This document shows, piece by piece, positions 10,423 through 23,522 of a stretch of 64,000 nucleotides of DNA. Position 1 is the first letter of the stretch, and each line of letters opens with the position of its first letter. Made by a program: the position numbers and the translations under genes. Source of the stretch: Hermatobates lingyangjiaoensis (taxonomy: Eukaryota > Arthropoda > Insecta > Hemiptera > Hermatobatidae); assembly GCA_026182355.1 (NCBI GenBank), contig JAPFBL010000035.1, positions 682,001 through 746,000 on the forward strand. Direction: 5' to 3'. The notes under the pieces were generated by a model. It searched no databases and was not told where the DNA came from. It saw nothing but the letters and a program-made list of their open reading frames with translations.

Positions 10423-11311
10423 ATTCTATCAAACGGTCGATATATTATTGAATCTGTTATATATATCACTATATTAAAAAAAATCCTCATTAATAACATA
10501 AAACACTTTAAAAAGAAATCCACATATACAGTTATAAGTAAATGTAAATAGTACTGATTCGAAGGCAATAAAAACAATTTAATTTTAAAAGTAAACTTTT
10601 TCTTAAAAATTAATTAATTGTTCATTTATTTACAATTATTTATTCTGGATACTTTTGAATTTATAAATTAATCTATTGATACGTAAATAATTATAAAAAT
10701 ATTTGTTACTAAGTTATATTTTGGGACAGTATTCAGAGATCTGTTTATTTTATAAAAACAAAAGTCAGTTCGATTACTGTGTACGTAATTATTTGTTTAA
10801 AAGGTTAATACTATTGTGGTGCCATTCGCTAATATTTATAATTCGATTACACGGGAAAATAGTAGGTGCGATATTAGTAGAACATTTCAATGTTAGTTAT
10901 CCATAATGACAATGTTCTTTCATTTTTCCTGTGTTAGTATATGTTGGTAGAGTCACTGCCTACCTTATTTAGGACTATAAATGTTGTTGAAGGAACACAG
11001 AAAGAAACATGAACAAATCTTACTGGTTTCGTATCTTGTACTGTTTTGGATCAGCATAAGAGTCAGTTCCTACTCATTCTTTAACTAATCATTTCCTCTC
11101 ATAATGACCAAAGGATGTCGACATATAGCCAAGTTAGTTTTCATCGGTGTTTCTTTGTTTCTGGTGTTCTAGTGGGTGGAAAACTGTAGGAAAATAATGT
11201 ACAAGAAAAAAATAAGTTCTAATAAAAATGAATGCTAGATAGAGAACAAAAAGTGAATAATCGTAAATGAACAAACTGAAAAAATCTTTAATATTCATTT
11301 ATAATATATAT

Positions 11312-11543
11312 AGTTCAATGTACATAAAGAAACATAGAGACATTAAAAACACACACTTTCAGTCTGTAATTTTCGGTTGAACCATCTTCAGGAGAGATAA
11401 GAGAGGGAAACCAAGCGCACTGGTCTCTGTACCAGTGCGCTTGGTTTCCCTCTCTTATCTCTCCTGAAGATGGTTCAACCGAAAATTACAGACTGAAAGT
11501 GTGTGTTTTTAATGTCTCTATGTTTCTTTATGTACATTGAACT
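11312..11543. repeat. perfect 113-bp-arm palindrome, family H
   Basis: Arms 11312-11424 and 11431-11543 are exact reverse complements by eye, with a 6-bp loop. The right arm carries CTGAAGA, stem GGTT/AACC, then GAAA. Flanked by short TA runs. A diverged sister lies at 18213-18460. It could extrude as a cruciform. Confidence 0.93.
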
Positions 11544-11606
11544 GTATTTGTCCATTTCGGATCGTATTTTCATCAAAAAAGTGTATATATATATAACTAT
11601 ATATAC

Positions 11607-11990
11607 AAAACTATAGTTTATCGGGACTCGGTCGGTTCTTCAGGTTCAAATTAAACTCTCATTGCCAACGTTTGGGTTTTTATTTAAAACCTTTTTCATA
11701 GGCAGAAAAAAAAGTAAAAATTTTGAAACAGAAAAACTAAATATTACATTACAAATTATTTTACAAAGAAAAATATTTATTTTACAAATTACGAACTTAA
11801 TTTTTACAAACATAATTACAAACAAATTATTTTACAAAGAAAAATAATTTGTAATGTAATACCTAGTTTTTCTGTTTCAAAATTTATACTGCTGCCTATG
11901 AAAAAGGTTTTAAATAAAAACTGAAACGTTGGCAATGAGAGTTTAATTTGGACCTGAAGAACTGACCGAGTCCCGATAAACTATAGTTTT
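11607..11990. repeat. palindrome, family I (relative of A)
   Basis: The outer arms AAAACTATAGTTTATCGGGACTCGGTC and their complement at 11964-11990 bracket a core with CAACGTTT-GGTTTT and a nested ATTACA-rich inverted repeat. A single arm fragment recurs at 43162-43210. Bordered by (TA)n at 12026-12059. Confidence 0.8.
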
Positions 11991-12020
11991 GTTTCTATTC
12001 CACGGTCGATACTTTGATCA

Positions 12021-12025
<5 letters not shown>

Positions 12026-12059
<34 letters not shown>
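12026..12059. repeat. (TA)n microsatellite
   Basis: Uninterrupted TA dinucleotides at the right flank of palindrome I. Confidence 0.95.
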
Positions 12060-12062
<3 letters not shown>

Positions 12063-12639
12063 TATAAAGAAAGTAGTGTTAAATTATTTTTCAGTCTTTT
12101 CAGTAATAATATTAAACTTTAACCCTTTTTTATTATTCTTTTTTATGAATAACTTTTTTTCTTATCCATTATTATCTTATTTTTTCTCCTCTTTTATCTC
12201 AGTAACCTTTCTCATCTATACTTCCTCTCCTTCCTTTTAACTAGGCAATCGAGTAACTGGACTGTTGGGTTCCAATTCGATGTGTTTGTTCTCTCTCGCC
12301 CTCTGTATTGATGACGGTTTAACTAAAATTAGAGCCTGTAAGTGTATCTTTTGACTTTAAGTGAATTACTGATGCAATCGGTAGTTGTTCAAAGAACCTC
12401 TTAAAATCGAAATATGGAAGTGAACAAAAAGTGTTATTTTCAAATCAGAAAAAAAGTCCTTGTCAAACTTTCAAATTGAATGACTGTCTCATTCATTTAT
12501 GAACGACTTCTGTTTATACTCTGAGGAACACTGCTTACTGGTGGAAAAAACTTGTTCTATTTTATAATATGTTACTGTGGTGTTTGCACATATATATATA
12601 TATATATATATTTCACTGATAAAACGAAAACGGTTACTT

Positions 12640-12730
12640 GCCGTTGCATCTACAACGTGCTTGGTCTCCCATTCTCTTTTCTCCTGAAGACGGATTACCC
12701 GAAAATTTGAGTCTGTAAGTGTGTTTCCCT
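12640..12730 (+). repeat. single arm of family H
   Basis: TCTCCTGAAGACGG, ACCCGAAAAT and CTGTAAGTGTGTT match one arm of the family H palindromes; no partner arm is nearby. (TA)n precedes it at 12591-12611. Confidence 0.6.
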
Positions 12731-12808
12731 ACTTTGTGTTTTGCTCTTTGTTAATCTGGAACTCGTATGTATATATATTCGTATATTTGGGGATCAGGCC
12801 TTCATTGA

Positions 12809-12958
12809 TACATGTTCTATTAAAACCTATGACTATTTCAATTTTGACACATTTTCAAATTGTCCCAAACTTATGGAAGCCAGAGGTAAGGAAATTTGAA
12901 AAATTAATTCGAAAATGTGTCAAAATTGAAATAGGCATAGGTTTTAATAGAACATATA
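12809..12958. repeat. inverted repeat with about 48-bp arms
   Basis: Left arm 12811-12859 (GTTCTATTAAAACCTATG...) and right arm 12909-12956 are near-identical reverse complements around a 50-bp spacer. Confidence 0.85.
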
Positions 12959-13032
12959 CATATATATATTTGGTATAAACTGGCAGTAAGCATTCTTTTA
13001 ATGGAATATTATACAAAATATTTCTTAACTGC

Positions 13033-13429
13033 GACTTCTGCACTGCGACTTTTGCATTGGCCATTTTTTCAGAGAGGCTCTTTTTGCCTTATCTTTTTAG
13101 AAGTAACTGGTAGATCGAAAATTAATCTACCTAAGGACATAGTGAACAGATTTGGACTATTTCAAATATTTACGAGAATAGAAGAAATAATCTTAAAAAA
13201 CTAATTTAGTTTTAAATAAAACTAAACTAATTTTAACTTAACAAAAACTAAACAAGTTTTTTGTTTAAGATTTTTTATCCTATTCTCGTTAATGTTTGGA
13301 ATAGTTCAAATGTGTTCATTATGTTCTTAGTTGGATTAATTTTCGAACTACCAGATACTTACTAAAAGATAATAGACAAAAAGAACTTCTCTCTAAAAAA
13401 ATCATCAGTGCAGAAGCCGCTGTACTTTT
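13033..13429. repeat. imperfect inverted repeat, PLE-end type
   Basis: GGCTTCTGCACT on the minus strand at 13429 mirrors GCGACTTCTGCACTGCGAC at 13030-13048; the arms of about 170 bp include TTAGGTAGATT-type and TATTCTCGT blocks. The centre is AT-rich with TTTAGTTTT inversions. Resembles the repeat that borders the Penelope-like element at 56-57.7 kb. Confidence 0.65.
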
Positions 13430-13465
13430 TAATAATAATAATAATTATATATATATATATATATT

Positions 13466-13725
13466 AATTGTGTTAAACTGAATTGCCTTAATCAAATATA
13501 TCTTTCTTTTGAGCAGTTTTTCGTATTTTCTAGATAATTTCAAATCGTCTTGATTGAGCTGGTGAATTATTTCAGCAAAACTATGGTTGGCCATCAAATA
13601 CGAATAATATCCGAAAAACTGCTCAAAAGAAAGGTATGTTTGATTAAAGCAATTCAGTTTAAAAATTGCGAAAAACTGCTTAAAGGAAAGGTATGTTTGA
13701 TTAAGGCAATTCATTTTAACACAAT
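13466..13725. repeat. three copies of a 55-bp unit (one inverted, two direct)
   Basis: The unit AAAACTGCT(C/T)AAA...GGTATGTTTGATTAA occurs directly at about 13611 and 13668 and inverted at 13466-13527. It is bordered by (TA)n at 13446-13464 and 13760-13804. Confidence 0.85.
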
Positions 13726-13757
13726 TTGTATAAAAGAAAGTCTGCTCCCTATTTATA

Positions 13758-13759
<2 letters not shown>

Positions 13760-13804
<45 letters not shown>
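13760..13804. repeat. (TA)n microsatellite
   Basis: About 22 TA units. The preceding GTCTGCTCCCTATTTATAC matches the common element end motif (CTGCTGCCT-TTATAC). Confidence 0.95.
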
Positions 13805-13810
<6 letters not shown>

Positions 13811-14357
13811 GCAGTAACTTCTGATTGGATATCCTTTTATTGGTTGCCTCCAATTCACTTACTACAACCTGCAAAAGGTTAGTCAATGCTAAAACTGCTG
13901 CAACATTTAATATTTTTTAAGAGAGGAATTGCTGCCTAGTTATACTATTAGGTATACTATTTTTCTTCAACACCTTGAAGCCTGCGTTTCGTCTATATTT
14001 GTAGCCATATGAATGGGAATATTGCGGGAGTTGCAAACAGAATGAACTAAGAGAAATGTTTTTCTTTTCCTAGCTTTAATTTGCTTTATTATCTTTGAGA
14101 TTTAACAAGGAGCAAATTGGAGAAAGATCTTTTTAGAATTTTGGATTGTAATGTATGGGTTGATTTACTATTCCCTGCTTTGATGGAGTAACACTTTTAC
14201 ATAAACACTCATTATAAAAGGAAAATAAATCCGAAAGGGACAACAAAAGTTCTCAAATGTGAACTAAATATGCTCAGTTTCAATTTTTGGTTTCCCTTCA
14301 TTAGGAGGAAGAGAAGAGGGAAGGCTCAACGCGTCGGTAGATCAACGGTGATTAACC

Positions 14358-14398
<41 letters not shown>

Positions 14399-14654
14399 TT
14401 TTACTTTTAAGACTCAGAAACCTCAAAACAAACAATCAATCTTAATACTTGTTAATTTTGGCACCACTTCATCTTCAGCAATAGTACAGTAAGGTTAAAG
14501 GAGCTAAGCAGTTCTGAGTTTTGGTTGGCGAGTTTTATCATGTCCATTTATTTATATATTTATATATATATATATACATCACTCTAATTTTCGGTTTAAC
14601 CGTCATCAGAAGAGAAGAGATAGGGACACCAAGCGCACTTGTGAAGCGATGCTT

Positions 14655-14807
14655 GCATTTCTCAATAATTTCAACACGCACCACTTTCAGGAGAAAAGTA
14701 AAAAAAACAAGTGACATCTATGTGTAAATAACAAATAAATTCTCTGAATAAAAGTAACATGTTTTAATGGACGCCTGTCGTTTTAATAGTGCTACTATCG
14801 TTCGTAA
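14655..14807 (+). repeat. dispersed direct repeat, copy 1
   Basis: About 150 bp matching 15441-15594: GCATTTCTCAATAATTTCA, then AGGAGAAAAGTA, then GTGTAAATAACAAATAAATT, ending CTATCGTTCGTAA. No coding capacity. Confidence 0.85.
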
Positions 14808-15440
14808 GCGGCGGTTCGACCTCTTTTGATTCGAATTTTTGACGATCCTTGTAGGTGCCCCAACACTTGTTGTTTAGTAACAGTTAACACTTAGTGTTTA
14901 GTTTACTAACTCCATGTGTATTTGTTCTAAAGTCTTTGAGGCTTCCTGTAACGAATTGTATTCCATGAGCTTGCTACATATTGTTTGAAACTACAATGTG
15001 TGTGTAGTTCCCCTATATGTATGAACTCTTTTGAAATGTTTAGTGTTTAAGTGAGACTATTTTTTTGTAGATTCTCGGTACTAAATCGTGCTTCAGATAT
15101 ATAAAAGAGGGAATTCTGAAACTGATTTTAGTTTCACTTATTCAAACAATATTCTAAATCTATGGGGCTATATACTCCAAAAAATGAATTTGAAAGAATA
15201 AACCACGCCAGCCTGTTTTGATATCAATATTCCCACATTATTTATTATTTTCTTAAATCTAAAAATCTATGAACATTTTAATTAACTTTTTTCCTCAAAA
15301 AACATAGCTAACAAGTTATACAATTAGAAAATGGAATATAATTTAATGGAATATTTATTGAAAAAGGACTGCCTCCTAAGTACACTTAAATATAACTAAC
15401 TTAAAGTAAAATCTTGGAAACTCAAATACTAGACAATCAT

Positions 15441-15594
15441 GCATTTCTCAATAATTTCAGTACGCAGCATTTACAGGAGAAAAGTAGAAAAAACAAGTGA
15501 CATTCTAGGTGTAAATAACAAATAAATTCTCTGAATAAAAATAGTATGTTTTGATAGACGCCTATCGTTTTAATAGTGGTGCTATCGTTCGTAA
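15441..15594 (+). repeat. dispersed direct repeat, copy 2
   Basis: Second copy of the 14655 repeat with scattered substitutions, 0.8 kb downstream in the same orientation. Confidence 0.85.
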
Positions 15595-17118
15595 TTTCAT
15601 ACTTCATTGATACGTTTGAACGAGACCTCTCGAACTAAACCAATCTTCATTATGCATTGCATATATTGCTAAGATCTGATTATTAACTCTATCATTTTTT
15701 TTTTAAATTTATTATGTTAAATTTTTTTAAATTGAAGACACCTTTTTTTATAAAATTTTATAAATTGAACTGTTATATGCTAAATTTTCAAGCTAAATAT
15801 TAATATTGTTTCAATAATTTCTGAATTGGAAGTATCCAGTTTTTCAGATGTTACCTACATCTGACAACTTCTAAGATACAGTTTGTAAAAAAACTGACAG
15901 TGATCTTCTCGACAGTTCTGAGAACATTTTTCTTATTTTTTTTTATTGTTGTGATAACTTTTAATATGCTTTGTAAACATGTGATTTTTATTTAAAAATT
16001 TCTCCTTAAATATACAGCGATAAAAAAAATTATAGCAACACAAAAATAGAACAAAATAAATTGACATATTTTGCAATATCTTGATGATTGAAATATTGAA
16101 AAATGATTTATCTGTGACGTTCTTTGTTTGTGTTGTATTGTTGTTTTTTATTTTTCGCTGTTTTCATTCATTGTAGACCACCTTTCATTTTTCATATGTA
16201 TATAACAAAAATTAAACAGAATAGAACACTGTCTATGATTGGTATTTAGAACAACAGTTGGTCATGGAAAAGAGGACATGGTCGGAGGAAAAGGTGAAAA
16301 GACAACAAGTAGCAGGATGGTTGTTTTCATTCTAGATTTATCGAATCCAGTCACCAGGACAGACAAACATTTTCTCTTTACATCTTCTATTATGATCTGA
16401 TGACCAAATGTTTGAAATATTGATCATTGTAAGTATCTGGTTTAATTCTTTGTATTTTTTTGGTTTGTGAAGTGTTCTTCACATAGTTTCGTATTTGAAT
16501 ATGTATATACATTAAATAACCTTTCTGTACTTTTTTCGTTAAAAATACTATTTGAAAATGATCTACAGTAGTGTGAACGTTTCATAAAATATATTTGACA
16601 TCATAAGTAATTATACACAATAATTAATTAACGGGAAATATTTTGCAGTCTATAAAGAAATTTAAGATTTGAAATGAATTAACTTCATATAGTTACTCTT
16701 TCTTAAGAAAGATAAAATAATAATAGTGCTAAATGGGCAAAATAAACTCTTTCAAACAATAAAATTGGCAGCTTTCAATTGTTTTTTATTTAGAATTATT
16801 CATGTAAAAATTCAACTAAGTGAAGGTAATTAATTGTTGACCATTAAATTTTGTTGTAGACTGTAAGATATTCAATGTATTTATTCATTTTATAGTTCTT
16901 TTTAGCCTGTTGATATCAATCAAACGTATTTCATGAAACAATTGCATTATTTTGAGCGTTTTTAAATATAATTTTGACAATATAACCTCAACGGTAACTC
17001 AGTATATATGAGGATAGTGGTCGAGAATGAAGACTGTTTTATTTATATATATAATGAAAAATTACGATAAACACATGATTGTTTGGTTTGTATCAGAGTA
17101 AAAAGTAAATAAGAAACC

Positions 17119-17215
17119 ATTAATGCTCTGTACCTTTCACTTTATGTTATCAGAAGAGGCGACTGCGATGTAGCTCTATGATGACATAATGTGAAAGGCA
17201 CAGAGCATTTATAGT
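17119..17215. repeat. short inverted repeat
   Basis: AATGCTCTGTACCTTTCACTT pairs with the GTGAAAGGCACAGAGCATTT block around 17191-17210. A single related arm occurs at 63510-63530. (TA)n follows at 17257-17279. Confidence 0.75.
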
Positions 17216-17279
17216 TTCATTTTTACCTTATGTCTGTGGCTTTTTGTCTTATTTATATATATATATATATATATATATC

Positions 17280-17590
17280 AACGTCTACACTACAGTAAGA
17301 AATCACAAAAAAGACTAAGATCTTTCAGCCGTAACAACCGTTCCTGGTGGGAATCAAAACTGATACTGTGTCAGTTTTGAAAACGATCCGGAACAATAGT
17401 TTAGAGCAATAACTCAAAGATAGCAAAGTAACACAAATAAAAGGAAAACCGTACAGTTACAGTACCTAATTTTCAGATTTAACTTAACAAAATTTCATAA
17501 AGCAATATCAGTTTTGACTCTGACTAAGAATATTTGTTACGGTTGAAAGATCTTAAGTCATTTTTCTGATTCCCTACTGTGATTTAGACG
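17280..17590. repeat. family D palindrome interrupted by a family H-like arm
   Basis: The outer arms carry GACTAAGATCTTTCA-CCGTAAC and the complement GTTACGGTTGAAAGATCTTA. Between them lies an arm with AAGTAACACAAATAAAAGGAAAA and CTAATTTTCAG, as in the palindrome at 17646-17872. This suggests one element inserted into another. Confidence 0.6.
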
Positions 17591-17645
17591 TGTATTTCTA
17601 TTTCATTTGCTTACTGAGAAGTCGTGTTTTGTATATATAGCTCAA

Positions 17646-17872
17646 GGTTAGTAAAGTAACAGATATAAAAGGAAAAACATGCACATACAGCCTCTAATTT
17701 TCAGTTTTAACCGTCTTCAGGAGAACAAATGAAGGGAGACCAAACTTAAAGTGCAGTGTCGGTTGGAAACCAACCAATGTTTGGTCTCCCTTTGCTGTCC
17801 TCGACAGTCAAAACTAATAATTAGAGACTGTAATTGTATGTTTTCCTTTTATTTGTTACTTTACTACCTTTA
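17646..17872. repeat. palindrome, family H-like, diverged
   Basis: The arms begin GTAGTAAAGTAACA-ATAAAAGGAAAA and include TCTAATTTTC-GTTTTAACCGTCTTCAGGA on the left; the right arm is degraded at the CTGAAGA site. The centre is GGTTGGAAACCAACC. Confidence 0.7.
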
Positions 17873-17910
17873 AACTATTGTTCAGGATTGCTTCGGAGCT
17901 TAAAACTTAC

Positions 17911-17913
<3 letters not shown>

Positions 17914-17977
<64 letters not shown>
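17914..17977. repeat. (TA)n microsatellite, longest in window
   Basis: About 32 TA units, followed by a single element arm (17978-18067) and another (TA)n tract at 18069-18104. Confidence 0.95.
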
Positions 17978-17980
<3 letters not shown>

Positions 17981-18067
17981 GGTAAACGAAAAATGGATAA
18001 ACTGTGACATATAAAAAGAAACATAACAAAGACTCACATTTCAATATTTCGACCGTTATGGCGTTAA

Positions 18068-18105
<38 letters not shown>

Positions 18106-18212
18106 ATAGTGCAAAAACACAAACACTCCCTTTTGCATTAAAAACAAGCACCATATATATATATATATATGTATATAGTTTTGCGTTGGAAATACGATCC
18201 AAAACAGACAAA

Positions 18213-18460
18213 TATAGTTCAATATAGAAAAAGAAACATAGAGAAATCAAAAGAACACACTTACAGTCTCTAATTTTCGATTTGAACCGTCTTCAGGAGA
18301 GATAAGAGAGGGAAGCCAAGCGCACTGGTCTCCAACCGTCTCTGAACCAGTGCGCTTGGTTTCCCTCTTTTATCTCTCCTGAAGACGGTTCAAACCGAAA
18401 ATTAGAGACTATAAGCGTGTTCTTTTGATTTCTCTGTTTCTTTTTCTATATTGAACTATA
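18213..18460. repeat. palindrome, family H, near-perfect
   Basis: Arms 18213-18329 and 18346-18460 match except for a handful of bases and a 2-bp indel. The right arm reads CTGAAGA, GGTT/AACC, GAAA. The flank AATACGATCC-AAAACAGACAAA also occurs, inverted, beside the 11312 copy. Confidence 0.9.
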
Positions 18461-19039
18461 TATATATTTATGATTTTTCCTTTTTATGTTCTGACTTTGA
18501 AAGTATAAATATACATAGGTATTACATTTCATAATAAACCTGAGAAGTAGAAATCAGCACCTAAACCGCAGTAAGAAGTTCAGAAAGTGGACTAAGATTT
18601 TTCAACTATTTTGATTGACTCTGATGAAGACCAGTTGTTTTGGTTGAAAGATGTTTCTAATGTACGATTTCTAAAATACTTACTGTGATTTAGACGTTGA
18701 TATATGTATAATGAATTTGTTTTCACTTCTTAAGCCAATTACATCTCCTGTCCTCATAACTACGATGTGTCAAAATATTGAAGTGAGTTTTTGTAGTGTT
18801 TTTCTGTATATGTATAATTCAAAACATGAAGCAGTCCGTTAGGACTACTTATCAAACTATTAAAATAATAGAACAGAGAAAAAATTACCATAAAACTGAA
18901 TTCAAAATGTCGTCCTCGCCGTCATCAGGAGCAAAACTTATCTTCTTTTCCTATTGTAGGGAAGTCGAAATATTGAATCGAGTTTTGTTGTTGTTTTTCT
19001 CCGTCGTCTGTCCTTTAACTCGTTTCATATATAAGTGAT

Positions 19040-22000
19040 TTTACAATTGTTTTCTCTTCCGTGTCTCCAGTATTAAAGTGGTCTTTTTTTTTAACTTTTT
19101 ACATAATTTCTTATATGGTACTTAAAGTTGGCTTAAGCCATTTTCATTTTTTAACTTGTCTGTATTAACAAAACATTCTTTTTTTAATACTAAGAAATCT
19201 ACTCGTATTACTTCATATTTGTATTTATAATAATTATTTTGACTCAAAGTTTTATTAAACATCCCTTCAAATATTTACGTTCACAGAATACTCACAGATT
19301 TGTTGTGTGAACATTCAATAGATTTGAAATGAAATGTTTCACACTAACAGGTATTCGTGATTTTTTTTTTAAATGTTTCTTGAGTCAGCCATTTGATTAT
19401 AGGAAGAAGTAGACTACAACAGACTGAGAAAAGTGTATTATTAACTAGGAAATATGAGTAAAAATTGTAATGTTTTCTATAGATGTATATAAATTTGTAG
19501 ATCTTGTATTTTAAATATAGGAAAAGAAAACACGAAAAACAATATATTTTTATATGTATTGTAGTCCTTAATTAAATGGAAACAGATAAAATTTGCTTAC
19601 ATTGTAGTACTCGTAGCAAATCCCTAATTCCGGGTGTCAAGAACTAATATAACAAAGTAAGTAATTTCTTCGATTCAGTTAAAATGATCTTTTGTAAAAT
19701 CTTTATTATTTTTACCTATATTCCTTTTTTGTAACATAAATATGATTAAATACTGTTATTACTACAACAAAACATATTATCTTAGTGTCATATGGTTTTG
19801 GCCTCTCTTAAATGTGCGGATTATTTTTTTATGATTGAAACAATGAACTACAATAATTTGTTCTAAATTGAAGAAAATATTAAGTTAAAAAAAATTTAGA
19901 TATTGTCCCTGGCTGTAATTAAATAGGTTTGAAGACGTATACAATGACCATCACGTAAACTTCTTTTTAAGTATGTTTATTAGTCATTAACATTTCCAGA
20001 CATTTTTAGACGTATCTATGAGCGCCATGTTTGTATTAAATTCTATTCTCACTTGAAATGAACTTGACTAAGATATACCTCTATAATTAGTGATCTAGAC
20101 ATGAATTAATAAATTATTAGGTTAATTTTGTAATAATTGATTCCTTTTAAAATTGTTTTTGTTATACCATTATAGTGTACTATACTGTTATACTAATGTG
20201 TCCTAATATTATTGTAACAAGATGAAAGAAATAACCCTGAAAATGTAAATCTCCAGTGAAAGTTTTATATTGTGTTTTATTATATGTTGTCTAAATAGAT
20301 CGGTATTTATTTTTTGTTGGCTGAACCTAATGTAAACAAATAAGATGGACAATATGATTATATGATATTTCTGTTTTATGTTATGCGTAATTTTAATTTT
20401 TGTTTAACGTGTTTTGTACATGATATAGGTTTTGATCAGTTACATTTATCAGTTTGACCGTATAAACTGGCGAGAACGCATTGTAAACTAAATTCTGAAA
20501 ATTCGTTTTCATTTATTGCAATATTTTTATTTGATAGAGAATGAATTGATAGCTTTAGTAATTGAGTATAATTATACTTAATGGTTAAAACAATAATCAA
20601 TTAAACCATTTGATTTTAATTATTTGACTTTTTAAAGATAAATAGACTGATATTGACAACTGAACCTCAATAATCAAGGCAAATATAGCTAATGACTCTG
20701 ATTTATTGATTTATTGTAAGAATGTGCAAAATGACAGTGAAATCGTATTTAATTTCAAGTTACAGTTTTATCACACTCATATATATTTTGTTGATAGCAG
20801 TAGTAGATCTATTTCATTTCCTGGGTGCGTGAGTTACGATATCCTATTTTGAAGGAATATTTTATTTGTTTCATAACAATGTATAATCTTGTTTGTTCTC
20901 TAAATTTAGTAATATCTGAGTCACAAACGTTTTACTTTGGATTCCATTTACCTTTGCCTATTGAAGTTCTGCTTGAAATGGCAGTATTGACATTGTTATA
21001 AATACAATAAAGAAAACAATTTTTAGTGTCGATAGAAATGAAGGTACAGTTCTGTCGAATAACCCAGAATAACTTGAATCGTAAAAATAACTATGTGTAT
21101 CACAGAACTCCAAAAAAAACATACTAATATCTCATAGATAATCAGTGATATGAAGTATTAAACGTTTTTAACCGAATTTTAGGATTTATGTGTATGAAAT
21201 GGATATCTGAATTTCGTACTCTGTATTTTGAGATATTCATAGACAATTTTATTTTAAAAACTTTGTATTATTGTTTTAACCCATTAAATATAATGGTTAA
21301 TAAGACGGTGTATTTAAATTTGCAGTACAGGTAACCCACTGTTAGTGTCAATAATTTTTTATATATATTTTTACTTTTTTTTTTTAATTATTGAAAGTAA
21401 ATTTCCAAGGAGCGCTGTATGTTTTACCTCTTTTGTATGTATATTTGTGTTCCTAATTTATCCACTTTATTGACAATTAGTTGATTTCGCAATAATAGTT
21501 GGTTGTCAACTTCTAATTTTGGTAGCTATTTATTTTTTACACTGTAAACCAGCTAAATTATTCATATACTTATTTAAAATTCATTTATTTTAATATATAA
21601 ATTTAATTAATTAAATTTATTAATATATAAATATTTAAATTGACAATAAAATAAAAATGAAAACTGGAATCCTATGAGAATATCTTTCATGTAGTGAAAG
21701 TGAATACAAAAGCTGTTCGAATCTCAGTCCTTTGACAAATCTTGGGTGTCATTTTACTCGATTTTATGGTCCAATGAAAGTTATCCATTTCTGTATAATC
21801 CTTTTAAAACATTTAACCACCTCATTTAATCCAATAATGGGAAAAAATTACTGTTTCTTAAATGGAAAAGATTTTTTACAGTAGTTTTATTTTCTTTGAA
21901 CAATAAAACTGTTTAGATGTTTAGGCCAAAATGTAAGAAATTAATGGCGTATTTTTTCAGTGTCCGACAATATAGTGCTGTTTCAGTTTCGTGATTCATG

Positions 22001-23240
22001 GCTTTGTTTTTACTTTGATTAATCTTTAAGTTGTTCAACTCTAGCAAAGCAATATTTGCCTTTATAAAACAATCGATTCAATTAACTCTTAATAATAAAA
22101 AAAATTAATGTGTATGTGATCTAATTGTACATACTGTTTTTATTGTTAGAATCACAAACTTTAAACAGTCATTTAAGCTGTTTTAATTACTATAATAAAT
22201 AATCATGTAAAATGTTTTGTTTTGTTAAATAATTATTTCTTCCTTTTTAAAATAAAAATTAATTAATATGAATTGTTGTTTTTATATTATGATTCAAAAA
22301 TTACTTGTAGAGGTTGATTTAAAAGTTTTTCTAGCTACTGTATAACACTTATATGTTTTATAATAACCATTTACCGTAAAATTGTATTTTAGTAACACAC
22401 ATCTAAATTTGATTATAGTAAATATCAAAAACCAGTTTGTCATAACCTTTTTTAGATGTATTCAGTTACTATAAGATTATTCAAATTTGTGTTCAATCAG
22501 GAATAACAGGAGTAGCTGATTGATTTTGCAAAGATTTCGTTTCACCACATTCTGAGAGGCCGAAGAAAAAAAATGTATAATTCAAGTTATTTCTTCGATT
22601 TCTGTTCCCATTAGCTCTAAGACAGTGGTCTTAAAATCTTTAAGTAAATATTTTATTTTTAATTTATGTCTAAATTTGTTTAAGATGAGAACATAAAAAT
22701 AACCTAAAAGCAATTACATTTAAAATAAAAAAAAACCTTTTCATTTTGAATATTTCTATGATTGTAGCCACTCAGTTTTTGAATTGACTAAGTGGTCTTC
22801 ATCTGAATATCAGATCTCTTGGCGCCAAACTTCCTTACTCTTACAAAAGTCCACATTTATTCTAAGAGTTACGGATTTTTAAGTTATTACATTAAAGGAG
22901 CGCTTTGCGAATATACAGGTGACTGTAAAATGGTTGGACTACCATAAATTAACTGTGTACTGTTAGAAGGAATGTTATTTTATTTTTAAATATACTTTAA
23001 TCTTTGAATCTAAATTATCTATCATTAAATATTGAGTAAGAAAATTTACTTGATGAATAAGAACCTTAAGAAATAAGCTTGTTACAAAGTAGTTTTCAAT
23101 CATGAAGTTGTTTGTTACTCATGCTATATGTAATTTGAATTATTATAAATGATTTCCTCGCGTTTTTTAAATTAAATTATTCTTACAATAAAAGTGTAGA
23201 TATCATAAAGCGAAATCGCGAATTATAGGTCTCAGTATAT
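19040..23240. other. no gene seen; AT-rich
   Basis: No supported ORF, splice-delimited exon or strong repeat. Composition is strongly AT with homopolymer runs. It lies between the hpo gene and the ZP gene. Confidence 0.6.
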
Positions 23241-23314
23241 TCCTGCTCATACAATATGGATCTTACACCAAAATATGTTAATGACATGTAGATAACTTTG
23301 GAAAGTAGCCACAC

Positions 23315-23319
<5 letters not shown>

Positions 23320-23355
<36 letters not shown>

Positions 23356-23432
23356 ATTTCACATAAACACGTGAAATAACAATCAATGATCAAACCACTC
23401 CCATTTTTCCCATTTCTTATTGTGGTTTGATC

Positions 23433-23472
<40 letters not shown>
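23320..23472. repeat. (TA)n - family D remnant - (TA)n
   Basis: Two (TA)n tracts (23320-23352 and 23438-23472) enclose a shrunken family D palindrome whose arms ATCAATGATCAAACCA and GTGGTTTGATCAT remain but whose centre is mostly deleted. Confidence 0.85.
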
Positions 23473-23476
<4 letters not shown>

Positions 23477-23522
23477 GATAAACGGAAAACGGTCCGGCAG
23501 GACGGATTACACTAAAAATAAA

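Noticed and set aside
13445..13882. Long ORFs on both strands with runs of Ile-Tyr
   Set aside because: They are translations of (TA)n tracts and flanking repeat units; the same applies to 17913-18122 and 23247-23558.
18796..19038. 80-residue ORF
   Set aside because: It covers a single palindrome-family arm (GTCATCAGGAG and GAAATATTGAATCGAG) and has no protein-like conservation signal.
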